From assembly GCA_016124585.1 (NCBI GenBank), contig WGNL01000026.1, positions 1 to 64,000 of the forward strand: a stretch of DNA of 64,000 bases, read 5' to 3'. Shown in pieces: positions 16,943-25,962 of the stretch. The notes under the pieces were generated by a model. The model searched no databases. It was given only the letters and a program-made list of their open reading frames with translations, and was not told where the DNA came from. Source of the stretch: Bacteroidota bacterium (lineage in GTDB: Bacteria; Bacteroidota; Bacteroidia; Chitinophagales; Saprospiraceae). Every line of letters begins with the position of its first letter. Positions within the stretch are counted from its first letter, which is position 1. A program made the position numbers and the translations under genes.

Positions 16943-18574
16943 ATGGATATGGATATAGAAAAAAATAAAAACGAAGATTCAATGAAACTTCAAATCTCCT
17001 TGATGAAGCACCGATTGGTGAAAATCAGGCTAGGAGGTGGCACTAAAAAATTAGAGAAGCTCCAATCAGAAGGAAAATTGTCGGCAAGGGAGCGTATCAA
17101 TTATTTAGTGGACAAAGGCACAGAATGGTTGGAAGTGGGCGCATTTGCAGGTTTTGAAATGTACCAAGAATATGGTGGTTGCCCCGCAGGTGGCGTAATT
17201 GTGGCGCTGGGTCATGTGAGTGGGCGGCTTTGTGTGATTGTCGCCAATGATTCCACAGTGAAAGCTGGGGCATGGTTTCCAATTACGGGAAAGAAAAACT
17301 TGAGAGCGCAGGAAATCTGCATGGAAAACCGGCTACCCATCATTTACCTTGTGGATAGCGCTGGGGTTTTCTTGCCAATGCAGGACGAAATTTTTCCGGA
17401 TAAGGAGCATTTCGGGCGCATCTTTAGGAACAATGCTAAAATATCCTCTATGGGTATTCCACAGATTTCTGCCATCATGGGAAGTTGTGTAGCAGGTGGG
17501 GCCTATCTTCCCATTATGTCGGATGAGGCGCTAATTGTGGAGGGTAGTGGCAGTATCTTCCTTGCGGGACCATATCTGGTAAAAGCGGCAATTGGCGAGG
17601 ATGTGGATAAAGAAACCCTGGGTGGCGCCACTACGCAGACTGAAATTTCAGGCATTTGCGATTATAAAATGAAAGATGACAAAGAATGCCTTGATACGAT
17701 CCGGGATTTAATGAACAAGCTGGGCAGTACCGAACAAGCTGGCTTTGACCGCATTGAGCCAGCAAAGCCTATATATAAAGCGGAAGAAATCTATCAAATT
17801 TTCCCATCAGATGCAGGCAAGCAATACAGTACCGACGAATTGCTAAAAAGGATTGTGGATGATTCTGAATTAACCTATTACAAAAAAGATTACGGGAAAA
17901 CGATCAGTTGTGCCTATGCCAGGATTGACGGGTGGGCGGTCGGAATCGTGGCAAATAACCGAACGGTAACCAAATCAGCAAAAGGGGAAATGCAATTTGG
18001 CGGTGTCATCTATTCCGATTCGGCAGATAAGGCTGCACGCTTTATCATGAATTGTAACCAAAAGAAAATCCCATTGGTCTTTTTGCACGACGTGACTGGA
18101 TTTATGGTGGGAAGTAGGAGCGAGCATGGTGGCATCATCAAGGATGGTGCGAAAATGGTCAATGCTGTTTCAAACTCAACGGTACCCAAATTCACTATCG
18201 TGATGGGAAATAGCTACGGTGCTGGCAACTATGCTATGTGCGGAAAAGCGTATGACCCTCGACTCATTGTAGCGTGGCCTACTGCAAAAATTGCTGTGAT
18301 GGGTGGGGCTCAGGCAGCAAAAACTTTACTCCAAATCCAGGTTGCATCTTTGAAATCAAAAGGGCAAGAAATTTCCGAAGAAGAGGAAACTAAACTGCTG
18401 GAAGGCATACAGCAAAAGTATGATGAACAGACCTCAGCTTATTACGCCGCATCACGACTTTGGGTGGATGCCATTATTGACCCTACGGAAACTCGACAGT
18501 GGATTTCAACGGGAATTGAAATGGCAAACCATTCGCCTATTGATCGGTTTAATGTGGGTGTTTTTCAAGTTTAA
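16943..18574 (+). CDS. Acyl-CoA carboxylase carboxyltransferase (beta) subunit
   Basis: 543 residues from the ATG at 16943; earlier in-frame starts lie in the slyD terminator, and ATGs at 16949 and 16982 are alternatives. It is a two-crotonase-domain carboxyltransferase: N-terminal half with LSARERINYLVDKGTEWLE, GGVIVALGHVSGR, LVDSAGVFLPMQDE and MGSCVAGGAYLP; C-terminal half with VGIVANN, FLHDVTGFMVGSRSEHGG, GNSYGAGNYAM and VMGGAQAAKTL. The glycine-rich loops form the oxyanion holes for the acyl-CoA thioester and carboxybiotin. It is most like the propionyl- or methylcrotonyl-CoA carboxylase beta subunits (amino- and fatty-acid breakdown). The biotin carboxylase partner is not in this window, so the substrate stays open. 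Confidence 0.9.
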   Translation: MDMDIEKNKNEDSMKLQISLMKHRLVKIRLGGGTKKLEKLQSEGKLSARERINYLVDKGTEWLEVGAFAGFEMYQEYGGCPAGGVIVALGHVSGRLCVIVANDSTVKAGAWFPITGKKNLRAQEICMENRLPIIYLVDSAGVFLPMQDEIFPDKEHFGRIFRNNAKISSMGIPQISAIMGSCVAGGAYLPIMSDEALIVEGSGSIFLAGPYLVKAAIGEDVDKETLGGATTQTEISGICDYKMKDDKECLDTIRDLMNKLGSTEQAGFDRIEPAKPIYKAEEIYQIFPSDAGKQYSTDELLKRIVDDSELTYYKKDYGKTISCAYARIDGWAVGIVANNRTVTKSAKGEMQFGGVIYSDSADKAARFIMNCNQKKIPLVFLHDVTGFMVGSRSEHGGIIKDGAKMVNAVSNSTVPKFTIVMGNSYGAGNYAMCGKAYDPRLIVAWPTAKIAVMGGAQAAKTLLQIQVASLKSKGQEISEEEETKLLEGIQQKYDEQTSAYYAASRLWVDAIIDPTETRQWISTGIEMANHSPIDRFNVGVFQV

Positions 18575-18600
18575 TTTTACCGCTCCAAAATCCAGGTTCA

Positions 18601-18741
18601 ATGAATAACGCTGAAGAAGGTACATCTGACAAAAAAACATGGTTCAAACGCCTTGGCATTGCTGGCATCCTCTTCTTCACCATCAAAGGGTGCATCACTT
18701 TGGGGTTGATGATTTGGGCTGGTAAATGCGCTATTGGTTGA
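18601..18741 (+). CDS. 46-residue single-pass membrane protein
   Basis: An ATG at 18601 opens a 46-codon frame ending TGA at 18739-18741, 26 nt after the carboxylase gene and 5 nt before the next start. It has a charged N-terminus (NNAEEGTSDKKTWFKR), then one hydrophobic helix interrupted by Lys-Gly-Cys (about residues 18-42, ILFFTIKGCITLGLMIWA), then a short tail GKCAIG. The position in a tight gene string and the clean protein layout support it as real. It is possibly a small bitopic protein of unknown function. Confidence 0.6.
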   Translation: MNNAEEGTSDKKTWFKRLGIAGILFFTIKGCITLGLMIWAGKCAIG

Positions 18742-18746
18742 TTTTT

Positions 18747-19061
18747 ATGAAAAAATGGGCAACAATCTTGGCATTTTTCATGGTAGTTGAGCTAGCAACA
18801 GCCCAAAATGCCAAGTTAAGATTTGACCCCAAATGGACGCAGCAAATGTTTGAACGAGATCATTTTTTATGGATGAATCATTTGGTAAGCAGTTCTCCAA
18901 CTCAGCTAAATGCAATACCTCGGGCTTGGTGCTATTCTGACCTTGCTTTTTTCTGTAAAATTGAAGTGAAAATGGAAAAAGCAGTCCGCTTCCCCATCAA
19001 ATTCCGACTTGGAGATGTACAATATGTTGACCAATTGGAAGGGAAACGATCAAGCTATTGA
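18747..19061 (+). CDS. Small exported protein, unknown
   Basis: 104 residues from the ATG at 18747; an in-frame ATG at 18726 would overlap the upstream small gene and precede the signal. Signal peptide MKKWATILAFFMVVELATAQ with cleavage after Gln. The mature 84 residues contain DPKWTQQMFERDHFLWMNHL and two Cys. No family recognised. It lies directly behind the 46-aa gene, so the two are probably co-transcribed with the carboxylase subunit, and converges with the next gene with only 9 nt between stops. Confidence 0.55.
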   Translation: MKKWATILAFFMVVELATAQNAKLRFDPKWTQQMFERDHFLWMNHLVSSSPTQLNAIPRAWCYSDLAFFCKIEVKMEKAVRFPIKFRLGDVQYVDQLEGKRSSY

Positions 19062-19070
19062 GAGGGGCTA

Positions 19071-19493
19071 TTATATTTGTCGAATCTCATGCGAACCCAT
19101 CCTGCACCCCTTTATCTTCCCATCCTCCTGTAAGAAAGTATCCAATGAAAGCTCACCTTGAGAACAAGTCTGAACGGGAAGTTCTTTGTTCAAATAGAGC
19201 TTTTTGCCTTTCGTTTCCAGTTCAAATGCGAAAATTCTAGTTCCATTTGATTCTGTGGCTAGAAGGTAATATGACAGTTCCGATTTCACGATTTTTGTGT
19301 TCTTGAAATTGGCTTCGTCATGATAATTTTTGTAAAAATCGTGCAGTTTTTGAGCTGAAACCAAAACATGTGTTGGCTGAACAGTAGTAGCGGCTTTAAC
19401 ACATTCAGGGGCTTTTTGGGCAGCCAAATTGACTGTACAAAAGCAAAGAAATACCACTAAACTAAAATTGACTATTTTATTGTAGATTTTCAT
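19071..19493 (-). CDS. Small exported protein, unknown
   Basis: 140 residues from the ATG at 19493. Signal peptide MKIYNKIVNFSLVVFLCFCTVNLAAQ. The mature protein has three Cys and a central part of KNTKIVKSELSYYLLATE and FAFELETKGKKLYL, beta-strand-like with charged edges. No family recognised. It is convergent with the previous gene and just upstream of the cca stop on the other side. Confidence 0.6.
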   Translation of the reverse strand: MKIYNKIVNFSLVVFLCFCTVNLAAQKAPECVKAATTVQPTHVLVSAQKLHDFYKNYHDEANFKNTKIVKSELSYYLLATESNGTRIFAFELETKGKKLYLNKELPVQTCSQGELSLDTFLQEDGKIKGCRMGSHEIRQI

Positions 19494-19537
19494 GATTCCC
19501 ATTTTTAAACAAAACTAAACTGGAAAATCTGTACGTT

Positions 19538-20989
19538 TCAGTTCGTTTCCAAAGTGCTCTCTGTTAGAATTTTTTTGGTTTTCAGGCCAATTGCAGTTCC
19601 TTTTTCAAGCATGAATTGATAGGCCTCTTCGAAATTGTTTTTCAAGTCCCCATCCAAAATCGCCTCTCGAATGGCGTTTTTTATGATGCCTACTTCCCGA
19701 CTTGGTGGAATTCCAAAAGTGTTCATAATGTCAATTCCACTCACTGGAGGCTGCCAATTGCGAAGGCGGTCACTTTCTTCAAGTTCAATGATTCGTTGCC
19801 GTAGGATTTCATAATTTTCAAGATAACGCCTCACTTTCGAGTCGTTCTTAGATGTAATGTCAGCCTGAGCGAGCAACATCAGTGCATCAATGTCCTCTCC
19901 CGCATCAAATAGTAGTCTCCGAACAGCGCTGTCCGTGATTTCTTCCTTAGTTAAAGCGATAGGGCGTAGGTGAAGTTGAACCATTTTTTGAACGAACTTC
20001 ATTTTTTCATTCGTAGGTAGTCGTAGTTTTTTGAAAATGCGAGGGACCATGGCAGCTCCCAATGTTTCGTGTCCATGGAAAGTCCAGCCTCCTTCATCTT
20101 TGTTGAAACGCTTTGTTGGTGGCTTGGCAATATCGTGCAGTACAGCTGCCCAACGAAGCCAGATATCATTGGAAGTACGGCAAAGATTGTCTACGACTTG
20201 CAGCGTATGGTAGAAATTGTCCTTGTGACCAATGCCTTCCCTGATTTCAACTCCTTTCAGAGCCACCATTTCCGGAAAAATTATTTCAAGCAGCCCTGTG
20301 TTGAGCAATAATTTGAACCCTGATGAAGGGGTTGGTTCAGCTAAGATTTTTTCTATTTCAGTGGTAATTCTTTCTTGAGAAACGATATGGATTCGGTTCC
20401 GGTATTTTGAGATTGCCCGCAATGTCTCATCTTCAATTTTGAACCCTAGCTGTGTCGAAAAACGGATGGCCCGCATCATACGCAATGGGTCATCGCTAAA
20501 AGTTCGGCCAGGCTCAGTTGGCGTTTTGATGATTTTTTCTTCCAAATGCTGTAAGCCACCAAACGGGTCAAGAATATTTCCAAAGTCTTCATCATTTAAA
20601 CTGATTGCTAGTGCGTTGATGGTGAAATCACGCCTTAGTTGGTCATCTTCCAAGGTTCCAAGTTCAACTTCTGGCTTACGACTATCTGAGCGGTAGCTTT
20701 CCTTTCTTGCCCCTACAAATTCAATTTCCATGTCCTTGTGGCGCAACATCGCCGTGCCAAATCTGCTGTAAAATGCAACCCTTGGCCTAGGACTAAGTAG
20801 TGCTGCCACTGCATTGGCCAATTTAATTCCATCACCTACGCAAACGATATCGATATCCTTCGTTGGGCGAGCAAGTAAACGGTCACGCACATATCCTCCG
20901 ACAACATATGCTGGAACATTGCAATTTTTTGCTGCTTTTGCAATGAGGTTGAACACCTCCCTTTCTTGTGGTAATATATTGAAAACCAA
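19538..20989 (-). CDS. cca: CCA tRNA nucleotidyltransferase / poly(A)-polymerase family with HD domain
   Basis: 483 residues. Class II nucleotidyltransferase head with AYVVGGYVRDRLL and the catalytic Asp pair in TKDIDIVCVG (about residues 27-51), RRDFTINALAIS (motif B, about 140), DPFGGLQHLEEKIIKTP and DPLRMMRAIRFSTQLGF (ribose/base recognition). Then an HD domain with LHDIAKPPTKRF (about 288) and HGHETLGA. It adds or repairs the CCA end of tRNAs in the cytoplasm; consistent with this, the one tRNA gene in the window has no encoded CCA. dusB lies 51 nt upstream on the same strand, so the pair forms a small tRNA-maturation unit. Confidence 0.92.
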   Translation of the reverse strand: MVFNILPQEREVFNLIAKAAKNCNVPAYVVGGYVRDRLLARPTKDIDIVCVGDGIKLANAVAALLSPRPRVAFYSRFGTAMLRHKDMEIEFVGARKESYRSDSRKPEVELGTLEDDQLRRDFTINALAISLNDEDFGNILDPFGGLQHLEEKIIKTPTEPGRTFSDDPLRMMRAIRFSTQLGFKIEDETLRAISKYRNRIHIVSQERITTEIEKILAEPTPSSGFKLLLNTGLLEIIFPEMVALKGVEIREGIGHKDNFYHTLQVVDNLCRTSNDIWLRWAAVLHDIAKPPTKRFNKDEGGWTFHGHETLGAAMVPRIFKKLRLPTNEKMKFVQKMVQLHLRPIALTKEEITDSAVRRLLFDAGEDIDALMLLAQADITSKNDSKVRRYLENYEILRQRIIELEESDRLRNWQPPVSGIDIMNTFGIPPSREVGIIKNAIREAILDGDLKNNFEEAYQFMLEKGTAIGLKTKKILTESTLETN

Positions 20990-21040
20990 GATTTTGTAGT
21001 TGGTGGTTTTTAATTGAATTTGAAAAGCAAAAAATGGTGT

Positions 21041-22042
21041 CTACCAACTTCTTTCAAATTCCATTTCGCTGTAAACTTCCAGGATTTCGTCTAAGATTTC
21101 ATTAATCACATTTGGCGAATATTCCTCTACCAAACGGCTTCGGTAGTTTTTGATATTGTGAAACCCCCTAAAATAATTTGTGTAGTGTCGGCGCATTTCA
21201 ACTACGCCTAATTTCTCACCTTTCCACTCAATGGAAGTTTGGAGATGCTGACGAGCTGCTGTAACCCGCTCTTCAGTCGTAGGCGGCGGCAATATTTCAC
21301 CCGTAGAGAAGAAATGTTTAATTTCTCTGAAAATCCAAGGGTAACCAATGGCGGCCCTTCCAACCATGATGCCGTCAATGCCATAACGGTTACGATATTC
21401 CAGTGCTTTTTGGGGAGAATCTACATCACCATTTCCAAAAATCGGGATGGTCATGCGTGGATTTTCTTTCACTTTCGCAATCCAAGTCCAATCTGCTTCT
21501 CCTTTGTACATCTGTTTTCGTGTGCGACCATGAATTGTGAGTGCCTTGATTCCAATGTCCTGCAAACGTTCGGCCACTTCAACGATGTTGATCGATTTCT
21601 CGTCCCATCCTAGTCGAGTCTTCACTGTAACTGGTTTTTCAGTGCTTTTGACAACAGCTGCTGTCAGTTCCACCATTTTGGGAATGTCCTGCAAGAGACC
21701 TGCGCCTGCCATTTTGCAAGCTACCTTGGCTACTGGGCAGCCATAATTTATGTCGATAACATCTGGGTTTGCACCTTCAACAATATGGGCCGCCTTTATC
21801 ATGCTTTCCAATTGCCCACCGAAATATTGGATACCAATTGGGCGCTCGTAGTCAAATACTTCCAGTTTTTTGAAACTTTTATCTGCATCATGAACCAACC
21901 CATCAGCGCTAATGAACTCAGTGTACATCATGTCAGCCCCTTGTTCCTTGCAAAGTCGCCGAAAAGGTGGGTCGCTGACATCCTCCATTGGTGCAAGGAG
22001 CAGCGGAAAGTCTGTAAGTTCTACGGTACCAATTTTTACCAT
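21041..22042 (-). CDS. dusB: tRNA-dihydrouridine synthase, DusB type
   Basis: 333 residues from the ATG at 22042; the frame is open to 22066 but the homologous start MVKIGTVEL is here. It is a flavin TIM barrel with LLLAPMEDVSDPPFRRL, DINYGCPVAKVACKMAGAGLL (catalytic Cys in the GCP motif, about residue 100), VKTRLGW, ALTIHGRTRKQMYKGEADW (tRNA-contacting segment) and GNGDVDS...GIDGIMVGRAAIGYPWIF (FMN phosphate site). It reduces specific uridines to dihydrouridine in tRNA. It is first gene of the dusB-cca pair. Confidence 0.93.
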   Translation of the reverse strand: MVKIGTVELTDFPLLLAPMEDVSDPPFRRLCKEQGADMMYTEFISADGLVHDADKSFKKLEVFDYERPIGIQYFGGQLESMIKAAHIVEGANPDVIDINYGCPVAKVACKMAGAGLLQDIPKMVELTAAVVKSTEKPVTVKTRLGWDEKSINIVEVAERLQDIGIKALTIHGRTRKQMYKGEADWTWIAKVKENPRMTIPIFGNGDVDSPQKALEYRNRYGIDGIMVGRAAIGYPWIFREIKHFFSTGEILPPPTTEERVTAARQHLQTSIEWKGEKLGVVEMRRHYTNYFRGFHNIKNYRSRLVEEYSPNVINEILDEILEVYSEMEFERSW

Positions 22043-22063
22043 GTCAACTTGAATATTGGGCCA

Positions 22064-22071
22064 CAAAGTTA
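22064..22071 (-). promoter_or_regulatory. Possible -7 element of the dusB-cca unit
   Basis: CAAAGTTA on the plus strand reads TAACTTTG toward dusB, matching TAnnTTTG, 21 nt before the ATG. No well-spaced TTTG was found further upstream. Confidence 0.35.
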
Positions 22072-22610
22072 AGTCTAATTAAACCAAAAAAAATTGGTGT
22101 CAGACAAATTGCAAAATTGGTCTGGTATGGAAGGTTTATTCAATTTATTAAAATAAGCAGTAAACAACTACGTTTAGCTTTCATCATTGCACCCAATTTT
22201 CACACACGCTATGGTTAAAAATTTACCTGCCAAGTTCAATATTCAAGATTAGCAAGGCAATTGCCGATGATTAAATCGATTTAACTTTTTAATCAACTAC
22301 TTGAATCTTCCTGTTTGAAAAATTCCAAAATTTAGTTCTCCGTTAAGCTTATTGAGGTAGGTTGGAGTCCTTGGATTGTTTTGAATCATATTATGAATTG
22401 GTTCATCTTTTCAGCCTTAGCATTTGGTTTAGTGCAGCTTTTTTTTTGCTAAAATTATTATTCTGACTTGTATCCTTTAAGCAGAACTGCGTTATTAAAG
22501 CCACTATCTATTTTTGAAATTATGTTTTGAAAGTAGATTTTTTTTAGAATTTAAATTACGTTATCTGTATTAATTTTCGGTTATTTTAAAATAAAATTTC
22601 AAAATAAAGG

Positions 22611-22641
22611 TTGTTATGCAATTCAAAACCGCACAACTTTG
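22611..22641 (+). promoter_or_regulatory. Candidate promoter of the 189-aa outer-membrane protein gene
   Basis: TTG at 22611-22613 and CAACTTTG at 22634-22641 (one mismatch to TAnnTTTG) are 20 nt apart. The expected leader is about 90 nt. Confidence 0.35.
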
Positions 22642-22736
22642 CGGCTTAAAATAAATCACATATCCACAACATTTAAGATTCTTGTAAATACCCAACACGC
22701 ATTTGCAAAGTCTGTTAAACCAAAACATTTTTATCC

Positions 22737-23306
22737 ATGAAGAACATCCATTTTATCATCGCTGCATTTTGCCTCACACTGGCAACTGCCCACTCCCAAT
22801 CTGGTAAGATTAACATCAGTGCCGGTCTCGGTTTCGAACCAACTACCCTGATGGACAAGGCTGAAGTTAACACATTGCCAATGACTTTCAAGTTAGGTTA
22901 TCAGATTAGCCCAATGTTCAGTTTGAATGCTATTGCGGGCTACAGTTCTACAACTTCACAACCAGCAGTAATAAACGATGGGCTCGCACTGAAAACCACT
23001 AACAAGCAAAGTTTCATCGGACTTCGTGGTGAGTTGAAGAAAGGCTTAGGCGAACGTTTTGAAGTGTACGGTGGAGGCTCTATTGGCTATTTGAACAAAA
23101 ATGTATCTGAAAAAACCACGACTGGGCGTGACTACATCCAAGTTAAAGGTGCCCCTTCTCCAAAGAATCCAGATGCAGCAAACGGTAGCTTGTTTTACGC
23201 AGGATTTGTTGGCACAACCTTTTTCCCAATAAAACATGTAGGTGTTTTTGCAGAGCTAGGTTATGGTGTTTCGCTACTGAATGGCGGCGTTACAGTAAGA
23301 TTTTAA
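22737..23306 (+). CDS. Outer-membrane beta-barrel protein
   Basis: 189 residues. Signal peptide MKNIHFIIAAFCLTLATAHSQ. The mature part alternates short amphipathic strands with turns (INISAGLGFEPTTL, TFKLGYQISPMFSLNAIAGYSS, QSFIGLRGELKKGL, FEVYGGGSIGYLNK, GLFVGTTFF-type strand, FAELGYGVSLLNGGVTVRF) and ends in an aromatic residue, as 8-strand OmpA/OmpW-like barrels do. No ligand-specific motif is visible. It has its own promoter and a shared bidirectional terminator. Confidence 0.8.
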   Translation: MKNIHFIIAAFCLTLATAHSQSGKINISAGLGFEPTTLMDKAEVNTLPMTFKLGYQISPMFSLNAIAGYSSTTSQPAVINDGLALKTTNKQSFIGLRGELKKGLGERFEVYGGGSIGYLNKNVSEKTTTGRDYIQVKGAPSPKNPDAANGSLFYAGFVGTTFFPIKHVGVFAELGYGVSLLNGGVTVRF

Positions 23307-23350
23307 GAATTAGAGGATTAGGTTAGTTTTTAACCCCAAGTTTTACAAAA

Positions 23351-23392
23351 AAGTCCTGGCACCAGATTTGGTGACCAGGACTTTGTTTTTTT
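23351..23392. terminator. Bidirectional terminator
   Basis: AAGTCCTGGCACC (23351-23363) pairs with GGTG-A-CCAGGACTT (23370-23383), one bulged A. T-rich sequence follows on both strands, so it can serve the barrel gene ending at 23306 and the lipoprotein gene ending at 23406. Confidence 0.85.
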
Positions 23393-23405
23393 GATGAACT
23401 TGAAT

Positions 23406-23996
23406 TTAGTCAACACCTATTGGAAGGGTGTTTTGTGCAATTTGAGCTGCAATAGTCAATGCTGAAATCGAGTGGTGAACATCACTGCGGTCAGCAAGAA
23501 TGATTTCAAGGTAGTCAAGTTCTTTATCCTTTGAGCCATTTTTAAGGATTTCAACCTTGGGCTGGCCAGGCAGTACTTTTACCTTAAACCCTGGGTGCTC
23601 GTTGCCTTGGCTGTCTGAAAGGATTTCAATATGCTTGAAATCAGTGTCAAGGCTTTTCAGGTTTACTTGCTTTGTAGTTGAGCCCGAACCAGATTTATTC
23701 TCGATGATTAAGTTCATGTTGTCATCGAGAAGAACAGTGACGTCATCAACGCCTGGCACTTTACCTTTTGAGGCGTTAAAACTAGTTTGAAGTGTTTGCA
23801 GCGCATTCGCCATCAATGCTTTTGGATCGCCGCCACTTGTTGAATTAGCTTTGAGTTCGTCAGTCTTCTTACCAGTGTCGGACTTGACCCAAACTTTGTC
23901 ACCTACTGGTGTTGCATTCACCACGTTTGGGTTCTCCCTTTTGCAGGAAAGCATCAAGCAGATAAAGGCAAAAAGGAAAATTGAATTTTTTACCAT
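23406..23996 (-). CDS. Lipoprotein, unknown family
   Basis: 196 residues. Signal peptide with lipobox: MVKNSIFLFAFICLMLSC, acylated Cys at residue 18. A Lys/Asn/Thr linker is followed by a part with DVTVLLDDNMNLIIENK and HIEILSDSQGNEHPGFKVKVLPGQPKVEILKNG, ending in a helix-prone tail (SISALTIAAQIAQNTLP). No recognised domain. Monocistronic; it converges with the barrel gene. Confidence 0.7.
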   Translation of the reverse strand: MVKNSIFLFAFICLMLSCKRENPNVVNATPVGDKVWVKSDTGKKTDELKANSTSGGDPKALMANALQTLQTSFNASKGKVPGVDDVTVLLDDNMNLIIENKSGSGSTTKQVNLKSLDTDFKHIEILSDSQGNEHPGFKVKVLPGQPKVEILKNGSKDKELDYLEIILADRSDVHHSISALTIAAQIAQNTLPIGVD

Positions 23997-24531
23997 GGGA
24001 TAAAATTTATCGGTTAAAAAAATTAATGCCTTGCGGATTTGCTCGGCTTCATATCATTGGCAAACTTAATGCCTTTTGTGGAGCTTGGTCAAAATTTTTG
24101 TTTTTGAAGGCATCACCAGCTTTGTTTTTTGCAATTTTTTCAAAATTACAATATGAACTTTTAGGGAAATTACAATGCACGACTTAAAAAATGCTTTTTT
24201 GGGTAGGGCAATCAAATTCTTGAAGTTTTGAAAATGAATTCTAATTCAAGAAGGTTCAACTTGTTTGAGATTGCATTTTACTTGACTAGTGGCTACTTTC
24301 CAGTAATAAAATGACATAAAAATTTCGAAAAAATAGGTTCTTTACATTTCGATTTTTCGAATCAAATTCTGCAACAAAAAATAGCATTTGATGCCAACTT
24401 TTTTCTCTTTCAACATTTGCTGTTGTGATTTTTTGAGTTTTGTTAGGTGATGAAAACTATTCTTAGAAATTACTCGTATTTATTTTGTGACATAGTTAAG
24501 CTATTGAAGTCATAACCTAAAAAATTAACTA
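23997..24531. other. AT-rich intergenic region
   Basis: About 535 bases with no credible gene; the 68-codon frame at 23981-24187 overlaps the start of the lipoprotein gene and has no protein-like features. I see no clear promoter or hairpin. Confidence 0.6.
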
Positions 24532-24852
24532 ATGGGTAGCCGCTCAATGACTGAAGAAATTTACATAGGAGATGTTCAAATTGAACAGAACGGTCTCGCA
24601 AAAATTGAATCCTCTTTCTCACAAGCTTTTAATGTCCAAATTATTTTGCATGATAAATTGGGTCGTTCGGTATTAACCGAAAACATCATTGTAGAGGAGC
24701 AATCTAATTGTATAAATTTTGATACTTCAAATCTTAAACCTGGCGATTATCATGCCTGGATTTATATTGAAGAGAAAGTCTTCGTTAAACATTTTCGAAT
24801 AGAAGAAGACAATTCCAGTTTTTGGAATAAGATTGTTTCAAAATTTAAGTAA
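24532..24852 (+). CDS. Small protein resembling an isolated T9SS C-terminal-domain fold, without signal peptide
   Basis: 106 residues from 24532; an ATG at 24547 is an equal candidate start. It has no signal peptide. The sequence follows the strand and turn order of type A sorting domains: FNVQIILHDKLGRSVL, INFDTSNLKPGDYHAWIY, KVFVKHFRIE. In exported proteins the same positions read like VxIxDxxGRxV, IDxSxLxxGxYxxxI and KKFVV. Here the fold stands alone, followed by a Lys-rich amphipathic end (SSFWNKIVSKFK). It may be a cytoplasmic relative of the fold or a decayed remnant. The resemblance is by eye. Confidence 0.5.
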   Translation: MGSRSMTEEIYIGDVQIEQNGLAKIESSFSQAFNVQIILHDKLGRSVLTENIIVEEQSNCINFDTSNLKPGDYHAWIYIEEKVFVKHFRIEEDNSSFWNKIVSKFK

Positions 24853-24893
24853 AGCGAGCTTCAGTAAGTTGTTTGTGGTTTATTTTTCAATGA

Positions 24894-25856
24894 CTAGCGG
24901 TGCATTTCATTCAGCCATTTTCCAATTGCACTTTCAATTCTGTTTTCAATTTCATTTGTATTAGCACGGTCAAACATGTTTCCAGTCAAAAGTTCATACA
25001 GCTCAATGTAACGTTCAGAAACGGATTCGACAAAAACATCAGGCATTGTAGGCATAATATCACCTTCATGACCTTGAAATCCATGTTCCATCAACCATTC
25101 CCGCACAAATTCCTTTGAAAGTTGTTTCTGTTGCTCTCCTTTTGATTGTCGTTCTTCATATCCTTCTAGATAAAAATACCGTGAGCTGTCAGGTGTATGG
25201 ATTTCATCAATCAAATGGATTACACCATCTTTTTTACCGAATTCATACTTAGTATCTACAAGGATTAGCCCACGTTCAGCTGCCATTTTGGTGCCTCTTT
25301 CAAATAATTCAAGGCTGTATTTTTCCATTAATTCGTAATCAGCAGCACAGATGATACCTTTCTGTATAATTTCATCTCTAGAAATGTCTTCATCATGTCC
25401 TTCGTCTGCTTTGGTGGCAGGCGTAATAATAGGGTGGGGGAAACGATCATGTTCCTTCAAACCTTCAGGCAATTCAACACCACAAAGTTCACGAAGCCCT
25501 GATTTGTAAGTCCGCCATGAATGGCCAGTTAGATATGCCCTCACCACCATTTCAACCCTGAATGGGTCGCATCTGTGTCCAATGGCAACATTGGGGTCAG
25601 GCGTTGCAATTAGCCAGTTGGGGCATATATCCCTAGTCTTTTCAAGAAAATGAGCGGCAATTTGATTCAGCACTTGACCTTTAAAAGGAATTGGTCGGGG
25701 CAATACATAATCAAATGCTGAAATCCGGTCAGAGGCTACCATTACTAATAAATCGCCGATTGAATAAACGTCTCTTACCTTCCCATGGTAAACTCCCTCT
25801 TGTCCTGGGAAATTAAAGTCGGTTCGCCTTACACTCTTTTTTTTGATGGAATCCAT
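24894..25856 (-). CDS. purC: SAICAR synthetase (phosphoribosylaminoimidazolesuccinocarboxamide synthase)
   Basis: 320 residues. Typical blocks: [27 protein letters not shown] split as GKVRDVY (ATP site) and SDRISAFDY, then [33 protein letters not shown] and [21 protein letters not shown] (Asp residues for Mg/ATP). It joins CAIR and aspartate using ATP, step eight of purine synthesis, in the cytoplasm. Length fits the long form found in Bacteroidota and yeast. No other pur gene is nearby. It stands between a terminator upstream and a plus-strand gene downstream. Confidence 0.95.
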   Translation of the reverse strand: MDSIKKKSVRRTDFNFPGQEGVYHGKVRDVYSIGDLLVMVASDRISAFDYVLPRPIPFKGQVLNQIAAHFLEKTRDICPNWLIATPDPNVAIGHRCDPFRVEMVVRAYLTGHSWRTYKSGLRELCGVELPEGLKEHDRFPHPIITPATKADEGHDEDISRDEIIQKGIICAADYELMEKYSLELFERGTKMAAERGLILVDTKYEFGKKDGVIHLIDEIHTPDSSRYFYLEGYEERQSKGEQQKQLSKEFVREWLMEHGFQGHEGDIMPTMPDVFVESVSERYIELYELLTGNMFDRANTNEIENRIESAIGKWLNEMHR

Positions 25857-25875
25857 GTTTTAAAATGATTTTCGG

Positions 25876-25883
25876 CAAATGTA
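25876..25883 (-). promoter_or_regulatory. Probable -7 element of purC
   Basis: CAAATGTA on the plus strand reads TACATTTG toward purC, 20 nt before its ATG; the same word forms the sdh promoter at 63892. TTG-type -33 candidates lie 23-26 nt upstream, a little far. Confidence 0.4.
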
Positions 25884-25903
25884 AATAGGAAATGGAATTC
25901 AGC

Positions 25904-25952
25904 TTTCAACAAAAAAGGCCCGACAAAACTTGTCGGGCCTTTTTTGTTGAAA
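25904..25952 (-). terminator. Strong Rho-independent terminator between the proC unit and purC
   Basis: A perfect 23-bp inverted repeat (25904-25926 and 25930-25952) with core GGCCCGACAA / TTGTCGGGCC and A6/T6 flanks. It terminates minus-strand transcription from the gene ending at 25963, and by symmetry could stop plus-strand transcription too. Confidence 0.92.
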
Positions 25953-25962
25953 GCGATGAGTG

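Larger units (their letters stand above)
22043..22736. other. AT-rich intergenic region between dusB and an outer-membrane protein gene
   Basis: About 690 bases hold the divergent promoters at 22064-22071 and 22611-22641 and no credible open frame. No repeat or RNA gene was recognised in the AT-rich middle. Confidence 0.6.
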
